From Streptomyces griseorubiginosus (lineage in GTDB: Bacteria > Actinomycetota > Actinomycetes > Streptomycetales > Streptomycetaceae), in NCBI RefSeq assembly GCF_001514195.1, contig NZ_KQ948736.1:563328-627327 (forward strand): a stretch of DNA of 64,000 nt, read 5' to 3'. Positions 45,582 to 54,235 of this stretch are shown here, in pieces. A program made the translations under genes and the position numbers. The stretch's first letter is position 1. Each line of letters begins with the position of its first letter. The notes under the pieces are model-generated. The model had not been told where the DNA came from. It did no database searches and was given only the letters and a program-made list of their open reading frames with translations.

Positions 45582-46010
45582 TCAGGCCAGCTTCGCATCC
45601 AGGGTGATCGGTACGGCCTTCAGGGCCTGGCTGACCGGGCAGTTGGCCTTGGCGTCGGCCGCGGCGGCGGCGAAGCCCTCCTCGTCGAGGCCCGGCACGG
45701 TGCCCTCGACGGTGAGGTGGATGCCGGTGATGCCCTCGCCCGGCTGGAAGCTGACGTCGGCCGAGGTGACGAGCTTGGTGGGCGGGGTGCCCGCGCCGCT
45801 CAGGGCGTGCGACAGCGCCATCGAGAAGCAGCTGGAGTGCGCGGCGGCGATCAGCTCCTCGGGGCTGGTCTTGCCGTTGGCGTCCTGGGAGCGCGAGGCC
45901 CACGTGACCGGCTGTGCCGCGATGGCACCGGAGGAGTCGAAGTCGACGACACCGCTCCCCTCGAGGAGGTTGCCTTCCCAGACGGTGTGTGCGGAGCGCG
46001 TGGTAGCCAC
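45582..46010 (-). CDS. osmC: OsmC-family peroxiredoxin-like protein
   Basis: 142 residues from GTG 46010, with AAAGGA seven bases upstream. The two redox cysteines are visible, in AAAHSSCFSMALSHAL and AKANCPVSQALKAV. The beta-sheet N-terminus AHTVWEGNLLEGSGVVDFDS matches OsmC rather than Ohr. OsmC reduces organic hydroperoxides and is induced by osmotic and oxidative stress. The open frame 5' of the GTG is antisense to nothing real and belongs to another frame of the metallopeptidase gene. Hairpins flank the gene on both sides, so it is probably monocistronic. Confidence 0.92.
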   Translation of the reverse strand: MATTRSAHTVWEGNLLEGSGVVDFDSSGAIAAQPVTWASRSQDANGKTSPEELIAAAHSSCFSMALSHALSGAGTPPTKLVTSADVSFQPGEGITGIHLTVEGTVPGLDEEGFAAAAADAKANCPVSQALKAVPITLDAKLA

Positions 46011-46027
46011 GATCAGTCCTTTCCTGT

Positions 46028-46053
46028 GGTCCCGCTGACGGGGGTGCGGGACC
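46028..46053. terminator. Hairpin between the VWA gene and osmC
   Basis: GGTCCCGC pairs perfectly with GCGGGACC across a 10-base loop. It lies 20 bases after the stop of the metallopeptidase/VWA gene and 18 bases before the osmC start, so it could terminate the former or regulate the latter. Confidence 0.5.
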
Positions 46054-46072
46054 CATCCGATCACACTACGGC

Positions 46073-47866
46073 TCAGCTCACCCGGAAGACCGGTCCGCGG
46101 GCGGTGAACGGCAGCCGGGCGCCCTGCGGGATGAGGTAGGCGTGCTCGCGCCGGACCCGCAGGACGTCGCACCAGCCGTCGGTGATCACCAGCACGGGCG
46201 CGCCCGCAGGGAAGTCGTCGGCGCGGTGCAGCAGGTCGATGCCGGGCTGGAGGACGGTGCCGCCGCGGCCGTGCACCCGGACCCGCTGGGCGATCTCGGT
46301 CACGGGCAGATAGCCGGCGTCGTGCGGGGCCGCGTCGCAGAACACGACCCGGGCGGCCGGTACGTCCCGGGCCTCGGCGTAGGAGGCGATCGCGCCGAGC
46401 GCCTTGCCGAGCAGGGTGCGGCTCATCGAGCCGGAGGTGTCCAGGACGACGCCGAAGGTGCAGCGGGCGATCTCCTCGGGCGGGAAGTACCGTCCGGCGC
46501 GCGGGATGCCGGGGGTGGCGGACTGGCGGCGCGAGGGACGGGCGTAGGACCGCACGGGTTGCGGGCTCGGAACGAACTCGTCGAACCAGCGGGCGAGTTG
46601 GGCGTCCCAGGGCAGCGGTGGATGGCTGAGCGCGCGGATCTCCTCGACGAGTCCGCCGGGCAGGAAGCCGCGCTCCTGCTGCTGGTGCAGGTCCAGGCCC
46701 CGGGCGAGCCCGCGGCGGTAGAACTCGTCGAGGTCGACGTAGTCGCGAGGCGAGCCGAGGGGGCCGCCCAGGATGTCGCCGACGCCCTTGCCGCGCAGGG
46801 TGGCCAGCCGGCGCATGCGGCGCAGGTCGCCGGCGATGCGGTCGTAGACCTCCTCGGAGGACAGTCCGGCCAGCTGCGGGTCGTGGAGCAGGCCGTCGGG
46901 CATGGTGCCGATCTGCATCTCGTTCAGCCAGCCGTTGATGACGTAGTCGCAGGCGATGTTGAAGAGGTAGGGGTCGCGGGTGCCGCAGCGGTCGCCGTGG
47001 CGCAGGGCGGCGTGCAGCATCTCGTGGGCGAGGATGAACCGCCATTCCTCGTCCTCGAAGCGGCGCAGCGGGTTGACGTAGATCTCGGCGGCCTCGGTGT
47101 TGACGGCGGCGATCGCGATGCCGTGGGCGCGGGCGAGTTCGGCGTCGGCGACCAGTTCGATGCCGGCCGCGATGCCGCCGAGCAGCGGGTAGGAGGTGAT
47201 GAACCAGCTCAGGGCCCGCTCCCAGGGGCGGCGGGGCGGGCGTTCGCCGGTCAGGGAGTCCCGGCGGCCGCCGGCCACGTCCATGGCCGCCGAGACGGTC
47301 CGGGTGAGCGCGGTGGCGAACGCCAGCTGGTGATCAGGGGGTGGCTGGGACCAGCCGTACCAGGGCATGAGCACCTGGTCAGGGCGGTCGTGCGCGGTGC
47401 CGCAGCGCTCGTACACGGCCGGCAGTCCGTCGCGCCGCCAGCGGGCGGCGAGCCGCTCCTCGTCGCCGTCGGGGTAGGAGGCGGGCAGGTGCTCGGGGGT
47501 CTCGCCCACGGGGAAGCCGAGCAGGAAGCGGTTGACGACGACACAGCGGGCGGCGAGCTCGAACCGGTCCGGCTGGATCCGCGGGCCCTTCGCTGCCGGG
47601 ACGTGCCCGAAGCCGAGGTGGAGGACGGCGTGGGCGAGGGCCCAGGCCCAGGCGGCGGGCTCGGCCAACCGGTGGGGGTGGACGTGCAGTTCACCGTGGG
47701 AGTCGACGGCCACGAGCCCGTCCCGGGGCGCGTACTCGCACTTCTCGTCGCGGCAGACGTCGAACTCGACCGCGGCGAGCGCCGGGTTGGTCTTCAGCAG
47801 CCGCATCCCCTCGGCGAAGGCCTCGGCGGCGAGGTCCCGCTTCTTCTTGGCGGGCTGCTGCTTCAC
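46073..47866 (-). CDS. Metallopeptidase-like and VWA-like protein (DUF2201), MoxR partner
   Basis: 597 residues from GTG 47866, which overlaps the MoxR stop by four bases (GTGA). The N-terminal two thirds carry a zinc-peptidase-like helix (EWRFILAHEMLHAALRHGDR, HExxH form) followed by DPYLFNIACDYVINGWLNEM. The C-terminal part is a degenerate von Willebrand A-like domain with a MIDAS-type TFGVVLDTSGSMSRTLLGKA and VLVITDGWCDVLRV. It fits the DUF2201 putative metallopeptidase pattern. With its MoxR ATPase it would form a chaperone-like assembly or remodelling complex, probably metal-dependent. Clients are unknown; no nearby cofactor-enzyme gene points to one. Confidence 0.85.
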   Translation of the reverse strand: MKQQPAKKKRDLAAEAFAEGMRLLKTNPALAAVEFDVCRDEKCEYAPRDGLVAVDSHGELHVHPHRLAEPAAWAWALAHAVLHLGFGHVPAAKGPRIQPDRFELAARCVVVNRFLLGFPVGETPEHLPASYPDGDEERLAARWRRDGLPAVYERCGTAHDRPDQVLMPWYGWSQPPPDHQLAFATALTRTVSAAMDVAGGRRDSLTGERPPRRPWERALSWFITSYPLLGGIAAGIELVADAELARAHGIAIAAVNTEAAEIYVNPLRRFEDEEWRFILAHEMLHAALRHGDRCGTRDPYLFNIACDYVINGWLNEMQIGTMPDGLLHDPQLAGLSSEEVYDRIAGDLRRMRRLATLRGKGVGDILGGPLGSPRDYVDLDEFYRRGLARGLDLHQQQERGFLPGGLVEEIRALSHPPLPWDAQLARWFDEFVPSPQPVRSYARPSRRQSATPGIPRAGRYFPPEEIARCTFGVVLDTSGSMSRTLLGKALGAIASYAEARDVPAARVVFCDAAPHDAGYLPVTEIAQRVRVHGRGGTVLQPGIDLLHRADDFPAGAPVLVITDGWCDVLRVRREHAYLIPQGARLPFTARGPVFRVS

Positions 47867-48924
47867 CGCCGCGCCTCCACCAGCCGGGGCATGTCCCGGG
47901 CCGCCTCGACGAGGAACCAGGACGGCAGGACGGGGTTGCCGTCCTCGTCGGAGGCGATGACGGTCTGGGCCACCTCGACGGAGATCTCGGCGAGTTGGAC
48001 GAGCAGCGACTTGGCGCGGTAGGCGGTCTGGCGGCCGGCGGCCGACATGTGCTCCTTGCCGGCCGGGAGTTCCTTGATGAGACGGCCGCGGAAGGACTCG
48101 GCGAGGTAGTAGAGCAGGTCCCGGTCCTCCAGGCGGTTCGGCCAGCGCGCCTCGCCCTTGATGACGGCCTCGATGCCGAAGCGGCTGCGCACGATCTTGA
48201 CGTAGCCGCAGAACGCGGTGGCGTGCCGCGGGGTGAGCGTGCCGTGGGCGAGGACCTTGAGGGTCTCCTCGTCGAGGTCCCGGCCGAAGGAGTGCAGCGC
48301 GTCGGAGAGCATGTGCCAGGAGCGGGGCGTGGAGAAGGGCTCCTCGGTCTTGGGCGGCTTGGACCACAGGTGGTCGGGCCGGTCGGTGAGGTGGTCGAGG
48401 ATCCAGGGGTGGATGCCGTGCTCGCCGGCCCACACCAGCCAGTCCTTCGCGGAGACTTCCAGGTGGACGTGGGTGAGGCGGTTGACGAGGGCGGACGCGA
48501 TGGGACGGGCCAGCGCGTTGTCGGTGGCCCGGTTGCCGGCGCCGATGACGACGGAGCCCTTGGGGAGTTCGTAGTCCCCGATCCGGCGGTCCAGGATCAG
48601 CGAGTAGAACGCCTTCTGCACATCCGGGGTGGCCGCGTTCAGCTCGTCCAGGAACAGGCAGTACGGCTCGTCGCGCGCGATGGACTCCGGCGGGCAGAAC
48701 ACCGAGCGGCCGTCCCGGATCTGCGGCACCCCGATGAGGTCCTCGGGAGCGAGCTGCGTACCGATGAGGCTCACGCACTCCAGCCCCAGGGAGGCGGCGA
48801 ACTCCCGGACGAGGGAGGACTTCCCGATGCCGGGGGCACCCCAGACGAAGACGGGCCGCACGGTGGCGAGGCCGAGGAGAAGGTCGGGTATACGGGAGGG
48901 CGTGACGGTGACGGCAGCCTGCAA
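47863..48924 (-). CDS. MoxR-family AAA+ ATPase
   Basis: 353 residues from TTG 48924, which follows CTGGAG at a good distance. Walker A is FVWGAPGIGKSSLVREFA, Walker B is CLFLDELNAATPDVQKAFYS, sensor 1 is VVIGAGNRATDNALARPI, and the helical lid includes SKPPKTEEPFSTPRSWHMLS. MoxR ATPases work with VWA proteins to mature or activate metalloenzymes and complexes. The partner gene follows with a 4-base overlap, showing tight coupling. An upstream GTG at 49029 would add 35 residues of atypical sequence and is less likely. Confidence 0.9.
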   Translation of the reverse strand: MQAAVTVTPSRIPDLLLGLATVRPVFVWGAPGIGKSSLVREFAASLGLECVSLIGTQLAPEDLIGVPQIRDGRSVFCPPESIARDEPYCLFLDELNAATPDVQKAFYSLILDRRIGDYELPKGSVVIGAGNRATDNALARPIASALVNRLTHVHLEVSAKDWLVWAGEHGIHPWILDHLTDRPDHLWSKPPKTEEPFSTPRSWHMLSDALHSFGRDLDEETLKVLAHGTLTPRHATAFCGYVKIVRSRFGIEAVIKGEARWPNRLEDRDLLYYLAESFRGRLIKELPAGKEHMSAAGRQTAYRAKSLLVQLAEISVEVAQTVIASDEDGNPVLPSWFLVEAARDMPRLVEARR

Positions 48925-49030
48925 AGCGGTGGCTCCAGGGAGTGTTCGAAAAGGGAGGTGCAACTCGAACAGTGTGGTTGCCCGGCCAAACGAACGCAGC
49001 TGAATTTTTCGCAGGGTGCCTGCACCCACT

Positions 49031-49100
49031 CAGGGGCGCGGGGCTGTATCGATGTGCGGCTCCGCCGCGTGGGCGCGACCAGCCCCCACCGGCCCGCAGA
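49031..49100. repeat. Dispersed REP-like element, copy D
   Basis: CAGGGGCGCGGGGCTGTATC followed by GATGTGCGGCTCCGCCGCGT and GGGCGCGACCAGCCCC, almost the same as the element at 26191. It lies between the phosphatase gene stop (49108) and the MoxR gene start. It shares its ends with the copies at 31606 and 53127. Confidence 0.65.
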
Positions 49101-49107
49101 TGACAAA

Positions 49108-51156
49108 CTACGCGGCCTTCTCCTCAGCCTGCTCCAACGGCACTTGAGGACCCCCCGCTTCGTCGAGCCACCGCCGCAGCACCTGATGAACCCTCTCCGC
49201 TCCGACCAGTCCCTCCGGCGGCTCGGAGAGCGCGAGCGGCGACAACAAGAACGGCTTGGCCTGCGCGCCGCCCAAGCCGCCGTGGGACCCGATCTGTTCC
49301 TCGAAGGCCAGCACCTCGCCCTCGGCCGGGTCGTACCAGGAGTTGACCATGATGTCCGCGGTGTGCGGGAACGAGTGCGTCCGGCGCACCGCCTCGACCG
49401 CGCCGGGCCCGAAGTCGGCCAACGGCCCAGGGTTCTCGTCCAGTCGGTCCAGCGGTATCTCGGTGCCGAAGGGTCCGAGGACCACCCCGCCGTGCTCCTC
49501 GCTGCGCACCAGGAGGAACCCGATGCCGGGGTGGTTGGCGAGCGTGGTCAGCAGCGCCGGGTGCCGTGCGTCGATCTCCTCCTTGCTCATCCGGTGGGGC
49601 ACGTCGGGGAAGGACACCAGTCCGAGGTTCCCCGAGGCCAGCACGATCGGCTCGGAGTCCCGCCCGGGCCGGTACTGTTCGCGGCTTTCCTTGCCCGGTC
49701 TGCGCAGCGCGGCCCGGACGGCGGCGCGGGCCTCGGCCCCGCTGTGGGTGCGCTCGGCCTTGCGCGGCACGGGCAGCCCGCAGCCGGCCCGGACCAGGTC
49801 GGCGAGGGTGAGGCCGTAGCGGGTGCGGAAGGTCTCGCCGGGGCTCTGGCCGTGGTCGGAGAGGAGCACGATCCGGTAGCGGCGCGGGGCGTGCTCGGCG
49901 GCGTTCTCGATCAGGGCGAGCGAGCGGTCCAGGCGCTGGAGGACCTTCCCGGCGTCCCGGCTCATGGGTCCGGAGTGGTGGGCGACCTCGTCGTAGGCCA
50001 CCAGGTCGGCGTAGATGGCGGTGCGCCCGGCGAGCATGTCACCCATGACGGCGGCGACCACGACGTCCCGTTCCACGACGGTCGCGAAGGCCCGCACGAG
50101 CGGGTACAGGCCCCCGCGGCCCACGCGCGGGCGCTCCTTGCGGGCGCGGGCCAGGACGGACTGGCCGATCTCGCGGCCGACCTCGGCGAAGAAGGACAGG
50201 GCGGTGCGGACCGCGTTGGCGGGGTCGGAGAAGTAGGCGAAGTAGCCCGCCCGGGAGCGGGTCTCGCGGCTGCGGCGGCGGGTGGCGATGGACAGGACGA
50301 GGGCCTGTTCCTCGGCACCGCCCGAGAAGAGGTTGCCGCGGCTGGCGCCGTCCACGGCCAGCAGTCCGCCGTGTCCGGCCCGCTCCACGGCCCGGCGCTG
50401 GAGCTCGACGGCGCTGGTGGGCCGGTTGCAGACCATCACCTCGCCGCGGTCCTTCTCGTACCAGCGGAACGCGGGGACGTCGTGGTTGCTGCCGTGCAGG
50501 ATGCCGAGCTGGCTGGCGCCGGTCTGGCTGGACCAGTCGGTGCGCCAGGAGGTGAGCCGGTGGGTGGGGCGCTCCAGCCAGCGGGCGACGGTGGGCATCA
50601 GGCCCTTGTCGACGGCCGCGAGCAGGACGTCGTGACCGACGCCGTCGAGCTGGAGGAAGAGGGTGCCGGGGGTGGCGGTGCCGGGCGGGTGGCTTCTTCG
50701 GCGGCGGTCGGCGAGCCGGTAGAGCCGGCGCCGGTAGGCGTCGTCGTCGCGTACCGCGAGCGCGCCGCCGGTGGCGGAGGCCACGGCCGACATCACGGCG
50801 GCCACCACCACGGCCGTCTCGGGGGCCACCTCGCCCCGCCCGGACGGGTTGATCCGCAGGGCGAGCAGCAGCAGGGAGCCGTTGAGCACGAAGACCAGCA
50901 GCCCGAGGACGAGGGTGGGCACGAGCAGGAAGAGCCGCACGAGCAGCGGCCACACCACGGCCGACAGCAGACCGAAGGCACCGGCGCCGAACGCGGCCGT
51001 CACGGCGATCCGGGTGGCGCTGTCCCCGTCGGGGGACTGGATCTGGAAGTCCGGCAGGATGCCGGCCAGCACGAGCATGGTGAGCGTCGAGACCGCCCAT
51101 ACCGTGACGCTCCGCCCGACCTGACTGGCCACCCGCCGCCAACGCCCCGCCACCAC
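49108..51156 (-). CDS. Holin-like membrane domain fused to alkaline-phosphatase-superfamily hydrolase
   Basis: 682 residues from GTG 51156. The first 150 residues hold four transmembrane segments of the phage holin IV_2 type (VTVWAVSTLTMLVLAGILPD, LLSAVVWPLLVRLFLLVPTL, LVFVLNGSLLLLALRI). Residues about 165-660 form a phosphodiesterase/alkaline phosphatase fold, with metal-ligand motifs TLFLQLDGVGHDVL, AIYADLVAYDEVAHHSG, VLLSDHGQSPGETF and EEQIGSHGGLGG, and a nucleophile candidate Thr in SSQTGASQLG. A membrane-tethered phosphate-ester or phosphonate hydrolase, perhaps of cell-envelope polymers or lipids, is likely. It lacks close operon partners. Confidence 0.85.
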   Translation of the reverse strand: MVAGRWRRVASQVGRSVTVWAVSTLTMLVLAGILPDFQIQSPDGDSATRIAVTAAFGAGAFGLLSAVVWPLLVRLFLLVPTLVLGLLVFVLNGSLLLLALRINPSGRGEVAPETAVVVAAVMSAVASATGGALAVRDDDAYRRRLYRLADRRRRSHPPGTATPGTLFLQLDGVGHDVLLAAVDKGLMPTVARWLERPTHRLTSWRTDWSSQTGASQLGILHGSNHDVPAFRWYEKDRGEVMVCNRPTSAVELQRRAVERAGHGGLLAVDGASRGNLFSGGAEEQALVLSIATRRRSRETRSRAGYFAYFSDPANAVRTALSFFAEVGREIGQSVLARARKERPRVGRGGLYPLVRAFATVVERDVVVAAVMGDMLAGRTAIYADLVAYDEVAHHSGPMSRDAGKVLQRLDRSLALIENAAEHAPRRYRIVLLSDHGQSPGETFRTRYGLTLADLVRAGCGLPVPRKAERTHSGAEARAAVRAALRRPGKESREQYRPGRDSEPIVLASGNLGLVSFPDVPHRMSKEEIDARHPALLTTLANHPGIGFLLVRSEEHGGVVLGPFGTEIPLDRLDENPGPLADFGPGAVEAVRRTHSFPHTADIMVNSWYDPAEGEVLAFEEQIGSHGGLGGAQAKPFLLSPLALSEPPEGLVGAERVHQVLRRWLDEAGGPQVPLEQAEEKAA

Positions 51157-51229
51157 GCCCCGTACACCTCACGTCCTGGCCCGTCGTCGGTGCGGGCGCT
51201 GGGACCAGCGTGTCACACGGGTCGGACAG

Positions 51230-51631
51230 TCACCGCCCGTCGTATCCCGCCGTCGGCATCGACAGCCTGCGGTGGACGCTGGCCTTCATCTGGGCGTCGT
51301 AGCGGGGCTCGGCGAAGCCCACCGTCTCCACCCGCACCCCGCGCCGGGCGCACTCCGCGGTGAACTCCTCCACCGACGACAGGGCGCTCTCCAGGACCCG
51401 CCGGCTGGGTGCGACGAACAGGTCGCTGCCGGCCCGCACGCCGTCCCACAGCACGCAGTGGTCGGCTCTGAGCCCTCGCACCAGCAGTTCCCGCCGCACG
51501 GTGTACCCGCGCTCGGCGGCCCAGCGCGCGCACATCGCGTGCTGGCTGCGGGAGTCCACCAGGAAGGGATCGGCGTCCAGCTCTTCCAACGGCGTCAGAC
51601 TCGCGATCGCCGTGACACGGACCGATCCCAT
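51230..51631 (-). CDS. Hypothetical protein with serine-recombinase-like fold pattern
   Basis: 133 residues. No specific family is recognised. The order of elements (MCARWAAERGYTVRRELL, DLFVAPSRRVLESALSSVEE, FTAECARRGVRVETVGFA) recalls the catalytic domain of serine resolvases, where an N-terminal strand and the 'EF..EL..RGV' helix occur, but the active-site serine region is not evident and there is no DNA-binding domain. It is probably a domesticated relative of unknown function. It stands divergent from the metallo-beta-lactamase-fold gene. Confidence 0.6.
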   Translation of the reverse strand: MGSVRVTAIASLTPLEELDADPFLVDSRSQHAMCARWAAERGYTVRRELLVRGLRADHCVLWDGVRAGSDLFVAPSRRVLESALSSVEEFTAECARRGVRVETVGFAEPRYDAQMKASVHRRLSMPTAGYDGR

Positions 51632-51714
51632 GGTGTCCCCCTCACCTCCGGGTTTCGCCGCCGACCCTACTCCAGCCCGTAGGCTTCGGGGAGTCGCGCG
51701 GAGGAGGCAAAGAG

Positions 51715-52488
51715 GTGCCGGTGGAGATCACCTGGTGGGGTCACGCGACCTGCACGGTCACGGATGCGGACGTACGTGTGCTCACCGACCCCCTGTTCGC
51801 ACGCCGGCTCGCGCATCTGCGCCGGCGCCGCGGAGCGGTACCACCTCCCGACGCCTGGCAGGCGCAGGTCGCGCTCGTCTCCCATCTGCACGCCGACCAC
51901 CTGCACGTTCCCTCGCTGGCCCGGCTCGCGCCGGGCACGCACCTGCTCGTGCCCCGGGGCGCACCACGCCAGGTGCCGGGGCTGCGCCGGCTCACCCACC
52001 TCAGGGTGGACGAGGTGGCGCCGGGGGACGAACGCCGGATCGGCGACCTCCTGATACGCGCGGTCCCCGCCCTGCACGACGGGCGGCGCCTGCCGGTCGG
52101 CCCGCACCGCTCCCCCGCGCTCGGTTACGTCGTCGAGGGCTCGGCACGGACGTACTTCGCCGGGGACACCGGGCTGTTCGACGACATGGCCAAGGAGGTC
52201 GGCCCGGTCGACGTGGCCCTGCTGCCGGTCGGCGGGTGGGGGCCGTACCTCGGGGAGGGGCATCTCGACGCGGGGCGCGCGGCCCGGGCGCTGGCGCAGC
52301 TGGCGCCGCGCAGTGCGGTGCCGGTGCACTACGGGACGTACTGGCCGATCGGGATGGACGCGGTGCGGCCGCACGAATTCCACGCGCCGGGCGCCGAGTT
52401 CGTGCGGTGGGCGGCCGAGTTCGCGCCGGAGGTGGACGTGCACCGGCTCGAACACGGGGAGAGTGTGCGGTTGGAGGTCGCGCGGTGA
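51715..52488 (+). CDS. Metallo-beta-lactamase-fold hydrolase (UlaG-like)
   Basis: 257 residues from GTG 51715, with GGAGGAGG ten bases upstream. The signature is VALVSHLHADHLHVPSLARL (HxHxDH), then a GDTG motif in TYFAGDTGLFDDMA, and PVHYGTYWPIG. The protein starts EITWWGHATC, the typical UlaG/YycJ beginning. Such enzymes hydrolyse lactones, phosphodiesters or thioesters. It overlaps the DedA gene by four bases (GTGA), pointing to coupled expression and perhaps a membrane-lipid substrate, which is an inference. Confidence 0.88.
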   Translation: MPVEITWWGHATCTVTDADVRVLTDPLFARRLAHLRRRRGAVPPPDAWQAQVALVSHLHADHLHVPSLARLAPGTHLLVPRGAPRQVPGLRRLTHLRVDEVAPGDERRIGDLLIRAVPALHDGRRLPVGPHRSPALGYVVEGSARTYFAGDTGLFDDMAKEVGPVDVALLPVGGWGPYLGEGHLDAGRAARALAQLAPRSAVPVHYGTYWPIGMDAVRPHEFHAPGAEFVRWAAEFAPEVDVHRLEHGESVRLEVAR

Positions 52489-53105
52489 CGTGGCTCGCAG
52501 CCGCCTCCACGGGGGCGACGCCGGGGGCGGCGGGGCAGGCGATCGGCTATCCGACGCTGTTCCTGCTGGTGTTTCTGGGGGCGCTGGTGCCCGTGGTACC
52601 GACGGGGGCGCTGGTGAGTTCGGCCGCGGTGGTGGCCTTTCACCGGACCGAGCCGCTGAGCCTGACGCTGGTGTTCGTCACCGCCTCGCTCGCCGCGTTC
52701 CTCGGGGACATCGCGCTGTACTGGCTGGGGCGGCGCGGGATGGGGTCGAAGAACGGCTCACGGTGGCTGGAGGCGATCCGGCGCCGGGCCCCTGAGGAGC
52801 GGCTCGCGCAGGCGCAGGGGAAGCTGGCGGACCACGGGGTCGCGCTGCTGGTGCTGTCCCGGCTGGTGCCGGCCGGGCGGATTCCGGTGATGCTGGCGTG
52901 TCTGATGGCGGAGTGGCCGCTGCGGAGGTTTGTGCGGGGGAATCTGCCGGCGTGTCTGGCGTGGGCGGTGACGTATCAGTTGATCGGGATTCTGGGTGGG
53001 TCGCTGTTCGAGGAGCCTTGGGAAGGGGTGCTTGCGGCGGTGGTGCTGACTGTGGCGATCAGTGCGGCGCCCACCGTTTGGAAACGGGTTCGGCCTGCCA
53101 AGTGA
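52485..53105 (+). CDS. DedA-family membrane protein
   Basis: 206 residues from GTG 52485, overlapping the hydrolase stop. About five transmembrane segments and the DedA/SNARE-associated motifs FLGDIALYWLGRRGMG and LVLSRLVPAGRIPVMLACLM, with WVTYQLIG-like sequence (WAVTYQLIGILGGSLF). DedA proteins are undecaprenyl-phosphate or lipid scramblases/flippases or proton-coupled transporters. Coupling to a metallohydrolase is unexplained. A dispersed repeat follows the stop. Confidence 0.88.
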   Translation: MTWLAAASTGATPGAAGQAIGYPTLFLLVFLGALVPVVPTGALVSSAAVVAFHRTEPLSLTLVFVTASLAAFLGDIALYWLGRRGMGSKNGSRWLEAIRRRAPEERLAQAQGKLADHGVALLVLSRLVPAGRIPVMLACLMAEWPLRRFVRGNLPACLAWAVTYQLIGILGGSLFEEPWEGVLAAVVLTVAISAAPTVWKRVRPAK

Positions 53106-53126
53106 AGTTTCGTCGCGGGGTGCCGG

Positions 53127-53163
53127 TGCGTGGGGGCTTGTCGCGCAGTTCCCCGCGCCCCCT
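53127..53163. repeat. Dispersed REP-like element, copy C
   Basis: GCGTGGGGGCTTGTCGCGCA followed by GTTCCCCGCGCCCCC, related to copies at 26191, 31606 and 49031 and in the same orientation as the one at 31606. It lies between the convergent DedA and metallohydrolase genes. Confidence 0.65.
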
Positions 53164-53185
53164 AGGGAGATCCGCTCGACCCTTG

Positions 53186-54235
53186 CTATGACAGGACCCT
53201 CGAACCGCCTACCGGCAGATCCCACAAGTTCTCGCGGTCCAGGCCAGCCTTCTCCCATGCCGCCCGCACCCGCGTGAGCGGTTCCAGCACCGGTTCCGCC
53301 GAGAGTACGAACGTGGCCCAGTGCATCGGGGCCATCCGCTGTGCGCCCAGGTCCTGGGCCGCCCGGACCGCCTCCTCCGGGTCGCAGTGGACGTCGCTGA
53401 GCCACCAACGGGGGTCGTAGGCGCCGATGGGGAGGAGGGCGAGGTCGATGCCGGGGTAGCGGTCGCCGATGCGGGAGAACCAGTGGCCGTAGCCCGTGTC
53501 GCCGGCGAAGTAGACGCGCTGTCCGTCCTGGGCGGTGAGGACCCAGCCGCCCCACAAGGTGCGACAGGTGTCGGTGAGGGAGCGCTTGGACCAGTGGTGG
53601 GCGGGGACGAAGTCGAAGCGGACGCCCTGGAGTTCGGCCGCCTCCCACCAGTCCAGCTCGGTGACCGCGGTGAAGCGGCGGCGGTGGAACCAGCGGGCGA
53701 GACCGGCCGGGACGAAGACCGGGGTGTCGCGCGGCAGGCGGCGCAGGGTCGGGGCGTCGAGGTGGTCGTAGTGGTTGTGGCTGATGACGACGGCGTCGAC
53801 GCGCGGCAGGGCCTGCCAGTCGATGCCGACCGGGGTGACCCGGGCCGGGGTGCCGAGGATACGGCGGGACCAGACGGGGTCGGTGAGGACCGTCAGCCCG
53901 CCGATCCGGACCACCCAACTGGCGTGTCCCGCCCAGGAGACGGCGACCGTGCGGGCGTCGACGGCGGGCAGCGGGGCGGGGGCGTAGGGCAGCTTGGGGA
54001 TGTCGGCGAGGCCCTCGGGGCCGGGGCGTACGGCGCCTTCGCGGGCGAAGCGGGCCATGGCCTTGAGGCCGGGCAGCGGGGCGGTCAGGCGGTCGTGGAA
54101 GGACCGCGGCCACACTCTGCGCTCACCCAGCGGCCGGGGTTCGGCGAGTGGCGGGGACGCGGGCGCGACGGCGGACGGGGCCCGGGATTCGTCGGCCGGC
54201 CGGGTGCTGGCGGTCGACTCGGACTGCTGCGTCAT
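53186..54235 (-). CDS. Metallo-beta-lactamase-fold hydrolase (NAPE-PLD-like)
   Basis: 349 residues. ATG 54235 overlaps the stop of the upstream aminotransferase-like gene (ATGA), so I choose it. After an Ala/Ser/Pro-rich N-terminus of about 40 residues comes the catalytic region: VAVSWAGHASWVVRIGGLTV, DAVVISHNHYDHLDAPTLRR (HxHxDH), FVPAHHWSKRSLTDTCRTLW, VYFAGDTGYGHWFSRIG, and APMHWATFVLSAEP. The pattern matches N-acylphosphatidylethanolamine phospholipase D-like proteins, which cleave lipid phosphodiesters. The substrate here is not known. It is convergent with DedA. Confidence 0.88.
   Translation of the reverse strand: MTQQSESTASTRPADESRAPSAVAPASPPLAEPRPLGERRVWPRSFHDRLTAPLPGLKAMARFAREGAVRPGPEGLADIPKLPYAPAPLPAVDARTVAVSWAGHASWVVRIGGLTVLTDPVWSRRILGTPARVTPVGIDWQALPRVDAVVISHNHYDHLDAPTLRRLPRDTPVFVPAGLARWFHRRRFTAVTELDWWEAAELQGVRFDFVPAHHWSKRSLTDTCRTLWGGWVLTAQDGQRVYFAGDTGYGHWFSRIGDRYPGIDLALLPIGAYDPRWWLSDVHCDPEEAVRAAQDLGAQRMAPMHWATFVLSAEPVLEPLTRVRAAWEKAGLDRENLWDLPVGGSRVLS

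Noticed and set aside
47995-51363. Open frame of 1122 codons on the plus strand over MoxR and the phosphatase gene
   Set aside because: Antisense shadow with Gly/Val/Arg-rich composition and no motif.
51230-51631. Active serine recombinase or integrase
   Set aside because: Too short, no DNA-binding domain, no visible nucleophile motif, and no attachment-site-like repeats nearby.
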